From Nicotiana tabacum (Eukaryota; Streptophyta; Magnoliopsida; Solanales; Solanaceae), in NCBI RefSeq assembly GCF_000715075.1, contig NC_134101.1, positions 120,842,616 through 120,906,615 of the forward strand: a stretch of DNA of 64,000 bases, given 5' to 3'. Positions 33,675 to 46,851 of this stretch are shown one piece after another. The translations under genes were made by a program, and so were the position numbers. Below the pieces are notes generated by a model. It did no database searches and was not told where the DNA came from. It saw nothing but the letters and a program-made list of their open reading frames with translations. Each line of letters opens with the position of its first letter. The stretch's first letter is position 1.

Positions 33675-33680
33675 TATAAG
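33675..33680 (+). promoter_or_regulatory. Upstream TATA-like box in LTR A
   Basis: CCATATAAGAACCCC at 33672-33686, about 730 bases into the LTR, followed by a C-rich leader-like region with AAACCCTAG. A possible alternative promoter to the one at 35307. Confidence 0.45.
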
Positions 33681-35306
33681 AACCCCAATCCCTCACCCCA
33701 TGCACCCAAACCAAACCCCTCCCCTCACCTACTATTCACCCTCGTCCCCAGAAATGACCCTCACAAACCCTAGCCGCTTTAGGATTCCACCACCGTAAAC
33801 CCGACAACCACGACGCCGATGACCACCAGACTAACACCCCTGAATCATCTTGACCTCCCCATTCCAAATCCATAACCCATATCCTTCGAATCAGGCCCTA
33901 ACTCTTCGAATCTTAAATCGAAGGTTGGCATGAAAAACCTCATCTTCTCCGATGGCTACCAAGTTAACACCACAGCTTCTACTGACCACCCTCGTCATGA
34001 ATTTGGTAATAGTTCAGTTCGAATCTTCTTGGAACCTCTCGAATCTTCATTTGAAGGTTCGAGCAAAACCTAAAACTGCCCCAACCTACCCCAAAATTAT
34101 ACCAGTTACTCTCCTGACCTCACTCGTAACCAAACCAAGCTTGGTTTGGTTTGAATCTGTTTAGAAATGATCGAACCCTAAATCTGAGAAAAACGGAACC
34201 CTAAATTCCAAATCATGGAATCTGTCAAAAATTAAAGAAGGGTTGGGGTCTAATTCTCAGTTGAGAACACTTCGATTAAAGTCTGTTCTACCTCAAAATG
34301 GTTGAGTCTGAGTTCGAGCCTGGGTCAGTTTTTGATTTCGAATCCCTGAGGTAATTTTCCCTTTCTTTTGTTCTCCTATGAATTTTATCTGTTTTCATGT
34401 TTAGTTTGGTTTGTTTTTGATTTTTCTGTCAAGTCTGTGAATCCTGAGGTAATGTTTAGTTTGTTTTGTGTTTTTTATTGATTGTTCGCTGCCCATTATA
34501 ACTTGTATAGTTGTTTAAATAAGTGTCGTCAATTAATTTGTTTGAAAATTAGAGGAAACAGGACAGTAGCTCATTAATATCCTCCATGTATGTTTGCCAG
34601 CACCACATCTGTATGCTAACTTGTAATGAACCTGTTGAATATGTTCAGTTTTGTCTTTGAACTAGATTACTCATTCATTCAGTAACCCCATGATCTTTAT
34701 AGTTTGCCATGGAAGCCTGTTCATTACTTCTTTGATCTTAGCCTGTTGGTTGTTGTCTTTTGCATTTTTGGCTCTGAGTTGGTCAGGATTGGCTCCCAAT
34801 ATGACCAACTCAATAGGTTTGATTGACACCGCTTTGTGATCTGATTTTGAGTTGAACTTAGGCTAGGAATTGGACATGGCTGTAGAAATCTAACAGGCCA
34901 ACCTGAAATCAGTGTTAGGTTTAAGTTGATACAGTCAGTATTCAGTGATTAGCCAAATTCAGAGGGGTTTATATACTAACTATTAAAGTTAGGGTAATAC
35001 AGTAATATGCAAGGGTTAAGGGTAATTTTGGCATTTGACAGAGTTTAATCAGGGATTAACTTAAGAACATGTCAAGTGGTATTTAAAATACTATTAATCT
35101 AATGACAATGGGGAACAAGACACGAAGGCATGAGTTTATTTGAATACTATAACCCCTCCCATGACTCTTGATTAAAACAAATAGGACAAGCACGGGGAGC
35201 AATATAGTAGGCATCAAGAAAAGACATTTAGGCATGGGGAATTAAGGGGTATGGGCAGAATAAAGGCTGAAGGTATCAAGGCAGCTTGGCTGGCCTGGTT
35301 TTTGCT

Positions 35307-35315
35307 TATAAATAG
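35307..35315 (+). promoter_or_regulatory. TATA box of LTR A (3' copy)
   Basis: TATAAATAG, same as 1068-1076. Solo LTR C is inserted 69 bases downstream of its end. Confidence 0.55.
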
Positions 35316-35378
35316 GCTGATTTAGAACACAAAAGGGGCTGGACATTTTTAAGTCTTCACAGAAAAAAAAACAAAAAC

Positions 35379-35383
35379 AAGGC
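35379..35383. repeat. Target-site duplication of C, left copy
   Basis: AAGGC, repeated at 39889-39893; the uninterrupted 5' LTR has a single AAGGC at the matching place near 1140. Confidence 0.93.
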
Positions 35384-38300
35384 TGTAAGCACGTGATTTT
35401 TGCCCTGTATGAGAATTACTCCCAAAAAATTCAAAAATAAAATGATTTTTCTTTGGTGTGCAATTTTGTGAGATTTTGTGATATTTTGGATAATTATTTG
35501 TATTTGTCTGTGTTTGTTTATTTGTTAAATTAGTAAAAAATACAAAAATATGTCGCATTTGCATGTAGGATTTAATTCTATAATTGTTACTAATTAAATT
35601 TGTTTACAAAAAATTAAAAATTACAAAAATAGGCATCGTTTGCATTTTTAGCATTTAATGTCCAAATATACAATTTTATGCTTAATTATTACTTAATTGT
35701 GCGTTAATTGTTATTGGGAGTTAATTTGCGCTTTTATAACTTAATTTAATTCTTAATAATAGTTTAAGTATTTTTATAATTTAGTTTTAGAGAAATAAAA
35801 GAAGAAAAAAGAGCGAAAATATAAAGAAAGTCGGAATTGGGCCTCTTCTTCGATTTCAAGCCATAGGCCCAAAAAATGGCCCAATCTTCCCTACGACCCA
35901 GTCCATTTCGAACTGGGTCGACCCAATCCATAACCCAAAAGACCCAAACCCCTTTTGTCTTACATTTTACAAAACAAAACAAAAACTAAAAGAAGAAAAC
36001 CCTAATATCTAAACCATCCGCCCCCCTCTCCTATCTTCTTCTTCTTCCTCCAAAGCTCCAACCAAGCATCCATGGCTGCCCTTTACCTTCTTCTTCGACA
36101 CACCCTCATCGTCCAAATAGCTGCTGCCCAAGCACTTCATCTTCTTCGTCCACCATTGTTTCTCCAGTTCGTCGTCGTTTGGTCGAGCTTCATCTTCTCC
36201 GGCAAAACAGTCTGTCGTCGCCACCAGTTGCTTCTACTTGTGCGTCGACTAGCCCGTTGTTTGTTCCTTCTGTTGTTCGAAGCCCCGTCGCTGCTGCTTC
36301 TGTCTCAACCAAACAACCAAACGAACACAGCCATGGACGAGCTTCGACGTCGACCATGTCGTCGTCCATGGCTGTCCGCGCTGTGCTGCTGCCTGTCGCC
36401 GCCGCTGCTGCTGTCTCGACGTCGTGCTGCTGCTGCTCGTCGCAGCAGGTGTTGGACGGACTACTGCTGCTTCTCGTCGCGGCAGTAGCTACGGGCTGCT
36501 TCATCTTCTCTTCGTCTTCGTCGTCATTTGTTCGAGCTTTGGTCGAGGCTCGGACAGATTTGTTTACAATCAAAGTTTTTCGTTGATTCATCTCCGGTTA
36601 GTTGTTTTTGAGTTTTATTTTGTCCATATTTCGTTTTTATATTTCTAAAAGTTAAAATCGTTAAATATTTGATTCTTGTTTTGTTCGTTGTTTATCGTTG
36701 AAATCATTTTTTCTAGTTTGTTCATGTTCATGTGCTTTGTTAAAATTAATTTTCAGATTTCAAAATAGAAGTTTAATTAGTTGTTTTCATGTTTATTTCA
36801 TGTTTGTATTATTGCTTAAATGAATATTTGTTAGTTTAATATTAGTTAGATACAAATTGAAGTTTAATTAATTGTTTCTTCAATTTGTTTCATGTATTTT
36901 ATGTATTTTCCGGAAATTGTTAATATTGTTAAGTTCAAGCTTAAGTTCATAATTGTTTCTTCTTAGGTTTTGTTTTTTCATTTGCCTAAAAGAATTTAGT
37001 TGTAATAAGGGAAGTATGTTGGTTTTAATCATTTGAATCCATCGTTTTTATTTTTAGATTTAATTCATGTTCATATTATGTTTGTTTGATCTTGAATCCG
37101 AAATGTATATAGTTTGATTTTTGTTTATCATTTATGATTATCTCTTGAATTTGTCTCATAATCTTGTTTAAGTTTAAGATAGGAATTGTTTGTTGTAATG
37201 TTGTTAGAGTAGTTGATTTTAAGTTCAATATTATTGAATTTAGAAATCTAAATATACTTGTTTGTTGTTGTTGTTGAATCCGAAAATAGGATTGTTTGTT
37301 GCTAAAATATTGTTCAATCAAATTTTAGTTGTTCTTTGTTGTTCAATTTGTGTTCATGTGATTTGTTGTTGAAATGTTGTAGAAATCATGTTCATGTGCT
37401 TTGTTGTTGAAATGTTGAAGAAATCATGTTCATGAAATTTGTTGTTTGAACATTGTTCGAAATTAATCATATTGTCTATATTTTGGTTATGTTTGATTAA
37501 ATGATGTGTTATAGCTGATGGGTAGTTTGGTAATTTGTAGTACGTTCAGGGGTAGTTTGGTAATTTCAGTAAGGTCGTGAGGGGTAGTTTAGGAATTATA
37601 CATTTTGTAATTGTTTATTTGAAGCATGGGGGACAAAATAAAATGGGGTGGGTGTGATATGGTTATTTATTATAAAGGGGGACAAGATTTAATTTAAAGG
37701 GGGAATCTTGTATTATTTTAAGTGAAGCATGGGGGACAAAATGAAATGGGGTGGTGTGATATGTTTATTTAATGTAATGAGGATGAGTGAGAAGATAATG
37801 GGTTGGGTAGAGAAAAAGTATTGATTTAATTGATTAAAAGATTTATGGGATGGGATTATATATATGAAGTCTTGAACACAAGACAAGATAGACAATACAG
37901 AGAGAACAGAAATAGAGAGAGATACGAAAAAAAATACACACACAGATAGAGAGAAAAAACGGACAGAGAATAGAAGAGAGAAAAATTCCGAAAAATATTT
38001 AAGCTTTCAAAATAAAAATAAAACTAAAAAAAATCTACTGCTTTCTTTCTTTGTTTGAAATTAGTATTAATGGTTGTTGTTTCATTTAAAGCTTAAAGCT
38101 TTTGTTTTTGGGATTACTACTCCACCGGTCTGTTACTGGGTTGTTACTGTTGCTGGGCAGTTGTTGCTATTGTACTGTTATTATTGCTGCTGATTCTCAT
38201 CATCATTTTCTTTTGCTTCCAATATCAGGTACATATATGTAAATTCATGTCATGAAAAGCTTCAACATGGCAAGTAAATGAAGTTTGGAATTATAAGGAT

Positions 38301-39888
38301 GTCTTCTACTCATTTAAATTTTATTAGTTTAAGTTTCAGTTTTGTTTTAATTGGTTAGTATAGTATTATACTTGACATGATAAACTGTTAACTAATTAAC
38401 CTTCTGGAGTAGTAAATTCCACGATAATCTTATATGTTTTGAGGACTAGTGATGACATTTACTGTTTGAATTGATAGGGAACATTGCAGAAAATTGGCCA
38501 TTAATTAAATCTTGTGATATTGTTAGCTAAGTAAAGAATAGTACGGAAATACCCAGAAATTACATTACTAGCTTATTTTGTCAAATATCCAATTTTGTTT
38601 AAGGCTAGATGATGTCGTCTTATTAAATCAATTGGTAGATTAATTCTCTTTATTAATAACAAATGGCGTAGTTAAATCAACTCATTTCTTTTAATGTATG
38701 AAATAATGTCGATGATTTTTTTTTACAAAATATAGAGTTAGTGTTTGCAAATATTCGCATAGGCAGAGAATAAGAATTGGTTTATTTATCTCAAATTCAA
38801 TCTTCGTAATAAAAAATCAACTAAATAATTATAACTTTGGACTAAAACAAATACATGAGAAGGACATGGGATTTATAAACAAATCGTGGCATTTTATGTA
38901 AAAGATATATAGAAGAAGAGTTCGCCTTAAATGAAACAATGAAGATTCTGCAGAAACTATTAATTTGTTTATCATTTTAAGTTCTTTCCCAATTTTATAC
39001 ACCATTCGATTTATGGACATCCAAATGTTGTATCCACAAAAAATGTTAGTTTTAGATACATATTGTCTGTTTTCTTCTTCACGCCATTAATTCTTTAAAA
39101 TTTGAGATATATGATTCATATGTGTAAAATAAGGCTCGCGGTCAACACGTAATAACAATTTGTAGAGAACCTTATCAAGAATATTTTTGTGATTAGGGAT
39201 ACGTTCGCGTAACCTGATTATATTTCTAAAAGCAATTCGGATTATGCGTTCACGCAACTTCGATCGAATATTTAATAAAAGGGATTCCTCGGAGAATATC
39301 ATTATTAATTTCATAAAACCCCGAGATGTGAGGTTCACTACTTAATTATACAAAAAGGGCGAATGTTTTTGATTTTATTTAAGCACAATTTCGAAAATAA
39401 TTGTTTTAATAAATATATTATCTATATTATCGTGTACACGTGCGCGTGACACAACTCCGCATGTTTTTTTAAAAATATAATTTATTTATAACACGAATAT
39501 ACGTACGCGTGATTCGATTCAAAGAAGGGTCTTTAAATATAAATAGAAGCGGTAACAATAAAATCATGCAATAAAAATGTATTTTACAAATCGAGATAAT
39601 TAAAGCCAAGAATAAAAACAGTTAAGCGACCGTGCTAGAACCGCGGAATTCGGAAATGCCTAACACCTTCTTCCGGATTAACAGAATTCCTTACTCAGGA
39701 TTTTTGGTTCGCAGAATAATAAACAGAGTCATATTCTCCTCGATTCAGGGATTAAAACCGGTGACTTGGGACGCCTTAAAATTCCCAAGTGGCGACTCTG
39801 AAACAAACAAACAAATCCCGTTTCGACTGTCCTTTAATTGGAGAAAACTCCCTTGCACCCTCGCGGGGCAGAAAAAGGAGGTGCGACA
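35384..39888 (+). mobile_element. Element C: solo LTR of a related Tat family
   Basis: 4,505 bp from TGTAAGCACGTG to GGTGCGACA, with a perfect AAGGC duplication. Both ends resemble LTR A but the middle is different. There is no PBS, coding domain or second LTR inside, so it is a solo LTR left by recombination between two LTRs. TATATATA lies at 37857-37864. Twin hairpins are at 39648-39678 and 39764-39790, followed by TGGCGACTCTG (39790-39800). A GC-rich stretch at 36009-36590 gives overlapping frames on both strands that I do not accept as genes. Confidence 0.93.
37500..37760 (+). repeat. Short internal repeats in LTR C
   Basis: GGGGTAGTTTGGTAATTT-like units occur about three times (37515-37600). 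A GAAGCATGGGGGACAAAATA unit of about 105 bases occurs twice (about 37621 and 37724). They lie just upstream of C's TATA box, a common place for enhancer-like repeats. Confidence 0.65.
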
Positions 39889-39893
39889 AAGGC
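39889..39893. repeat. Target-site duplication of C, right copy
   Basis: AAGGC, identical to 35379-35383. Confidence 0.93.
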
Positions 39894-41884
39894 TAGTCTT
39901 TCAACCTTTAGCAGGACAGTTTGTTTCAGAGTGACATAGAGTTAAGAGTGTGCTGGATTTTGAACATAAAAATCAAAGGCTACTGCTTTTTTCATCTGTT
40001 TCCTTCTCTGCCTTGCCTGTACCTGTTTTGGTATTGCTGGGTTGCAAACTGGATTCCTTATTTTGGTTTTAAAGATCTGATTGCTGGGTTTTGTTGCTGC
40101 TGATTGCTGTTTTTCTGTTGTTGTTGTTTGCTGTAAATGCTACTACTCAACTGATCATTCCCTTTCTTCTTCTGGCTTTCCCAATACTAGGTACACCACT
40201 GATAATCTGGTACTCTGTCAATGTAAGCTGAAAGTTGAAACATGAATATAGAAGTGAAGAGCTGAAGTTGCCTCTTTTCAAATTTGCTTCAGTTGTGTAT
40301 TGAACCTTGAGTTGTATATACAGTAGTTCATATCTTCTCTTATGATAATGAAAGTAGGCATCATGCATAACTAGACACCCACATATGGCAACTTAATGGC
40401 TCATTATCTATGTATGTCAGTAGCTAGAAAAGAAGCGATGGTGTAGTAAGCAATATCCTGATTTTTTTAGCTGTGTTTGTGGTTAGTATATCTTTTAACG
40501 CATGTTAAGTGTTAAACTGTCCATTGTTAGTTAATCTCACTTCATTTAGCAGGCTGCCCTGTTATAACTTGCAACAATACCGTTAAAGTATATAGCCCCA
40601 GTTTACATTTCTGCCTTATAAATGTTGGGCCTGAATCGAATGAACTGACGGGGCCCTTATCGGAAAAGAAGTGGCCCAGGTCCAGTCAATACAGTGTGTG
40701 CTGGGCCTGGGCCCATAATATCCAAACGACTGCCCGTATACGCGTTCATTTTTCGGATTTTGCAAATCATATTCGGAACCCAACTATAACTAACTTGTAA
40801 GCATGTAAATAAAGTTGGACCATTTTTCTTTTTGCATTATTAGAGACAAACTTAATAGAAAACATAGCCACTATAGGACGACCTTTTAAAATAAAATGAG
40901 GTGCGCCTCGCCAAATAAATCACACATCGCTGGGGCCCTCAATAAATATATAACCATTGACTAGACTTTGGATTTGGCCTTTTAGTGAATATTTCACGGC
41001 CTTTTTTTAAAATAACAATACGTAGTTTCTTTAGGACGCGTCTTAATTAATCTTACCTTCTTAAATACGGGTGTGCATTTATGTGAACCAAATCCAAATA
41101 TCAACGGAGTCGAAAATGTGTGTCTAATCACGGGTACATTGATTGTGACGTGGCTCGAGATGCGTTTCCACAACGTTGCCAATTCCCCAAAAAATAATAA
41201 TAACAATAATAACAATAATAACAATAAATAACGAATGAGACGAGCCTCGGCAAACAAGAATACCCAAAGTGTGGGGCCCTCAACAGATAGTTATTTCGAG
41301 TACTTAGATTCCGGAACGGACCGTTTAGCAAATTTCACGGCCCTACCCAAAATAATGATATGCTCGTCGCTTTAGGCGCGTATTTAATAATGTTATCTTC
41401 TTAATCTTAGGTGCACATTTATGTGACCCAAATCCAAATCTCAACAGAGTTGAAATATGCCAACAACCACGGGTGCATTGATGTGACGTGGTTCGAGATG
41501 TGTTTCCACGATGTTGCAATTCTTGATAAAAATAATAGTAATGATAAAAGCGGTTAAAAGTTAAAATTCGCACATAGGTTCAACATGTATTAAATAAGAT
41601 AATCAAGCCAAATATGACAGTTGAGCGACCGTGCTAGAACCACAGAACTCGGGAATGCCTAACACCTTCTCCCGGGTTAACAGAATTCCTTATCCGGATT
41701 TCTGGTTCACGGACTGTTAAACAGAGTCATTCTTTTCCTCTATTCGGGATTAAACCAGTGACTTGGGACATCCTAAATCTCCCAAGTGGCGACTCTGAAA
41801 TAAATAAACAAATCCTGTTTCGATTGTCCTTTAATTGGAAAAACTCTTTCACCCCTTGCGGGGACGGAAAAAGGAGGTGTGACA

Positions 41885-44318
41885 AGGAATACTAGCAATA
41901 TTTATTTATTCTAATAAAAGGAATATGTCCCCATCCTTAATGCTATAAGACTTCCTCTTTGATGCCATAAAACATAAATTAATTTTACAATGAGAGTTAT
42001 CAGATTAAATAGATAGTAGGGCAGCAAAACTAATGAGCACCATTTGGAACCAACAAGCTTAAACTGAGTTGAAGACATTAAAAGTCTATAGTAAAGGGGA
42101 ATTTGCTCACTTCCAGTGTCTTTTTTTTTTTATGAAAAAGGGGCTTATAGAGTACATAAAAGTGAGGTGAATTGAATCGAATCATATAGTTGGATAGCTA
42201 GTCGAGAAAATGAGATAAGATCATATTAAAAAATATGAAGAAATGACACATGATGCAAGGTAAATGACAAGAAAGTGAGAGAGCCTATGGAAGTATCCTT
42301 TACATTGTAACCACTAGGAAGGGTGGTAATATGAGGGATTACGAGAAGCTAAATTTTTGAAAGAAGATCTCTGTATGTAGTCATGTGATGTATAGCTCCA
42401 GAATTCAAAAGTCCAATTATGTTTAGCAACTCTACTTCACAATGAAGCACTACAACACACTTCTACACAACCAGCTATTACCATCCACATTGGGAGATGC
42501 TATAAGACTTGACTGAGAGAAAGTCTTTGACATATGAATGTGTTACTAGGTTTATTGCTCCTTGGTCAACCCAAAACCAAAAGGCGAGAGTTAGACTGAT
42601 AAGCAGATCGTTGGACTAGCATATGTGTAGATAATCCATTACCGAAAGGATATCATTCAATCTCAGCAATTGTGGCATGCTATCAACCCTTGATGAACTT
42701 GAAGTGAGGTGGGAACCCAATGAGATAGTATAAAATAATCATGAAAGGTTTACAGGTGTTCATAATGAGTTCTCCATGTATTTTGACTTGAGAAATACCC
42801 AGATGCTAATGAAAGATAGAAAAACATGAGAAACAGGCGTTGTGCTATGATAACCCCCAAAGGTGCGCTTGGTCTTGACGGAGAGCCTAGTAAGGGTCCT
42901 TATGAGAAAGGAAGTGTTACAATTATACATAGAAGGATATGTTCTCTCATGGTTATCGAACAAGTATTGGGAAACTAGCACAATGAATTCACTAACTAAG
43001 GAACACAATTAACACATGTTGTGGAGGAGTAAAGAGAAAATAAACATTTGTTATGAGCTGGACATGCTTCTGCTATATTAACTCCCAACTGCAATACACG
43101 ACCACGCCATGGGCAACCACAATACTAGGAACAAAGTGAGCTACTTACTGCGGGATGTCCCAAGTTGACACGAAAGTTATACTAAGATGGCGACACAAGA
43201 TCTTCCTATGACGGGAATGTGAGGATCTCAATTTTCAGAGAGACTTTATGCACACGGCGACCATTTCGATTGACATGCACTCATGTGATAGGTGTTAAGG
43301 TATGCTCTTATGTTACTAGACAGTGAGAAGTTCTCATGATGATACTCGAAAAAGAGTAGGGTGACTGTTTAGACCATAGAAGCCATATACACCAGTGAGT
43401 AAAAGAGTGACTCGAGAAGGATCGCAACACTGGAATGCTTTACATGGAACTTGACACCACATAGGTAAACTTTACGACGGAGCATGCATAGGCACAAATG
43501 AGTAGATATTGTCCATTTAAATAAAAAGATCCTGTAAGAAATTTATCAGGTATAGTCCCTTGTTGAGAATTTAGGAAAGTAAGTGGAAAGTGTTAATCCT
43601 AGAGTTATAACTCAATTCAAAGGACATAATTATAGAACTTAATTCCACAAGAGTATGTAAATAAGAGAATTTGTGATAGAGTGGATTCACGAATAATACG
43701 TCTTGTTCACGGAGTAGGTACATGCAATGTTTTGTGACTCAACATCTTATTATGACCATATTCATGAGAACTCTTCAATAAGGGTGCACATATACAAAAA
43801 GGAAATCGTGCGGTATTCATAATGATATAGCAAGGAGTGACTTACTTGGTAACTTTATATTGGTGGGGCAGTGCCTTAACTAATGCACCCTGACTCCACA
43901 TATGTAATATACATTGGTAACATACTGATATACTACATGATCCGGTGGTGCAGTGACATTAATAGGAACAAGGGTACTCCCTTTAGCAACAAGTTCTACC
44001 AATCCCTCCATGGCTCGATACATTCTCCTAACAAACTCTTGGGCAATCTCCCTCAGATTCAATAGTGGGGTCATTCCCTCCTTACTGCTTCAAACTCGTG
44101 GATTATGGTTTCAAGATTACTCATCTTGAGAGTAAGACATAGTAAGGAAATTAGCTCCCTATCTTGGGTTCTACTGCACGATCTGGAGTATCAAAGAAGG
44201 GTGAAATTCCTAAATGTCCAAATAGCCTCCAACTTATAGATGTGGTGGACAACACACCGATAAGAAGGACTCTACTAGACACTACTATGAGACATCCTAG
44301 GGCACTTTAAAACCTTAG
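41885..44318 (-). mobile_element. Element E interior (5' leader side), cut by insertion of A
   Basis: Sequence downstream of E's PBS on the minus strand. I see no gag or pol domain in 2.4 kb; 43880-44074 is a 64-codon frame of no recognised family. E may be non-autonomous, or its genes may lie left of the window, beyond A. The stretch is neither repeated nor low-complexity. Confidence 0.6.
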
Positions 44319-44330
44319 GCTCTGATACCA
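44319..44330 (-). other. Primer-binding site of element E
   Basis: Minus strand TGGTATCAGAGC, the classical initiator-Met tRNA complement, four bases from the LTR end. Confidence 0.93.
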
Positions 44331-44334
44331 AGTT

Positions 44335-46851
44335 TGTCACGCCCCAAAAACCGAGGAGCGCGACCGTCGCTCAACCGAGTAAACCTGATTGAGCAAGCCT
44401 GTTAGGTTTCATTCTACCCAAACTAATTCATGAATAAATATGAGATGGACTCCATTAATCATACTTTGTAAGTATTTCATTAACAACTTCCATTTTATTT
44501 CCATTAGTATCTTAATTCATAATTATCAAAATATACAAGTTTTATAAATATTTGCCAAATATCAAGATTTCAAACTCAATTCCCCATTATCAAACACCAC
44601 CCACAACCTGTCTACGGAACCTCTAAATACAACTGAAGAGTAATATGAAAATGTCGGCATCAAGGCTCCGGTTATACCTCAAAATACAAAGTACGTGATA
44701 AATAATTGATACATGACCCCGAAATAAAGTGGCGCTCACCATGTCAGCTGAAAGGAAGATGCGTCACTAGCTGTGACCACACTGCCTGCCATGGAACCAC
44801 CTACATCTATTTAAAGACGTAGCACCCCCAGCAAAATGGGCGTTAGTGCCATCGAATAGCACTAGTATGTATAACTAAACATCATCTCATTAGAAAGAAC
44901 AACCATACAAGAACAAAGAAATCATAAGGATTCAACATAAGCTTTAAACAATCACCACATCATCAAATAAAAGGAATCACATAGCTTTCACATAATTTCC
45001 ATGGTTTTAGTTTGGGATATTTAATATTGTTCATCATCATTCACAATACCACCGCTTTCTTGAGCAGAGTCCGATCACGACCGGATCGGCTATGTTGCAT
45101 CATTTGAGACATGTACCTCAATCACAATCTCATTCTCATTTTTCAGAATTCAATATCAGCACAATACCACCATGTGTACGGCATGACATCCTATCACGGG
45201 CCGATCGGCTAGGTTGCCTTACCAAGGCGTTGTTCCTTTCTCATTAATCATCTCATTTCAATCTTTATTTCACATATATCAATTCATAGGCACTTAGGGC
45301 CACAATTATCACATCATACTTGGCATTAGACCACATTTCATAACTCACATTCCACATCACTTTTACTTTCAACATCAAACTTGCAATTTAAGATAATGGG
45401 CACATATAAGAGCAATTCAAGTTGTAAGCATAGAGAGGAATTCTCATGATTCGTCATAATAATCACAATTTAAACTTGACTTGAAATCTAGGCAATTTAG
45501 CATATTGTCCACATTCTTCACATATCCTCAATTTACCAAGAATAACACATTGAACACATTGAGACACACCTTTCACACATATTCTTGCAACACCAATTTC
45601 TTTGAAATAACAAATACTACATAAATCAAATTCCCGACTTACAACATATGCGAGGACACCATGGGAGCTCTATTTCTAAGAAGAGGGGTCTTTAGCCATA
45701 CATACCTTGTTTAAGCTTTCCTTAAGTTTCTATAATCCACCAACACCTCTAGCAATAACAATCTATAAGGAGAAAGGGAAATCAATTAATAATTTAGAAG
45801 AATTTCCCATGGTATAACTCTCTTAGGAATTTCATCAAACACTTAATCATGTGAAATAGACTACAAGGTTCTACAATGGAAATTCCTTCTTCCATCATCC
45901 AATTTCATCAAGAACTACCCAAAATAGTTCATTAATTCCACATACTATAGCTTAATATCACATGCATGGACTATTTCTAACCCCACAATATATTTTTGAA
46001 CTCATAATCTCATATATGAAATATTAGAAGTAGGACTTACCCGGAAGATAGTGAGCTAGAGATTAGCATGCTTTGAGGGTTTGTGCAAGATTGATGATTA
46101 GGAGGCTAGGTTCCCTCTTTCTCTCTCTAAAATGCTCTCACCTCTCTCTAGATTTAGTGTAAAATGGTCCCAAACGAAGCCCCAAAGCTTATTTATCAAA
46201 GTGAGTTCGAATATGAAAATTTTCAAAAATGACCCTCGATGTCAAATATGTGGTGCAATTATGCTATAGCATAATCGAAATGTGGGCAGCATTCTTGCAG
46301 CATAATCATTATGTGATAGCATAATTGACAGCATAATAAACATGCGATAGTGTTGGGCCAAGAACAGCTGATGTTTTGAAGACTGACAAAAGAACTCAGA
46401 CATGGACCATGTCCATCTTGTGAAGCACAGTCATGATCATAGTCGTTTTGCGATCGCAAAATTGGTCTCAAATCCAACCTTTTCTAATTTGATCATAACT
46501 TTGTGTAGAAATGTCCAAATGACGAACGGTTTGAAGAATTAGAAACTAGACTCGAAGACCTTTCATTTGATAGGTTTTTCATCACATAAAACCTTTTATA
46601 TATTTAGATATGCTCGTCCAAAGTGTAGACTTATGCGAACTCATTTGTAATTTTAGCCTAGTATGAAAATTTTCAATTTGACTTAGACTTAGGCCTCCCA
46701 TTAGACACCACATTACACATTATAAGACTTATACACTTATTTACCAAATCAAATTGATGCCCATCATGTTAATAACACATAAAATATTATAATTAGCCTA
46801 CCTAGCACCACGAAATCCTAAATTACTTGGCAAAATTTCCAGGGCCTTACA
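44335..46851 (-). mobile_element. Element E, 5' LTR
   Basis: Minus strand runs TGTAAGGCCCTGG to GGGGCGTGACA, 2,517 bp, followed by the PBS, so its interior lies to the left. It interrupts F's RT. The base run beyond it, TAAAT (46852-46856), is the expected target duplication. Around 46255-46460 the LTR is rich in palindromic segments (GCTATAGCATAAT, TTTTGCGATCGCAAAA). Confidence 0.9.

Larger units (their letters stand above)
32947..41884 (+). mobile_element. Element A, 3' LTR (interrupted by solo LTR C)
   Basis: Starts TGTAAGCACGTGATTTTTGC and ends GGTGTGACA. Removing C and one copy of its target duplication leaves 4,428 bp. It is nearly identical to the 5' LTR where both are visible. TATA-like sequences lie at 33675-33680 and 35307-35315. 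The twin hairpins are at 41648-41676 and 41761-41787, followed by the PBS-like TGGCGACTCTG at 41787-41797. The right flank begins AGGAA (41885-41889), the expected target duplication, whose partner would be left of the window. Confidence 0.93.

Noticed and set aside
36009..36600. Several overlapping frames of 70-138 codons in solo LTR C
   Set aside because: Frames open on both strands at once in Ser/Leu/Thr/Cys-rich trinucleotide-like DNA; no recognisable domain.
35384..39888. C as a full retrotransposon
   Set aside because: No PBS, coding domain or internal LTR pair; termini and target duplication fit a solo LTR.
43880..44074. 64-codon minus frame in E near the PBS as a gag relic
   Set aside because: No zinc knuckle or capsid motif; an overlapping plus-strand frame of the same size exists.
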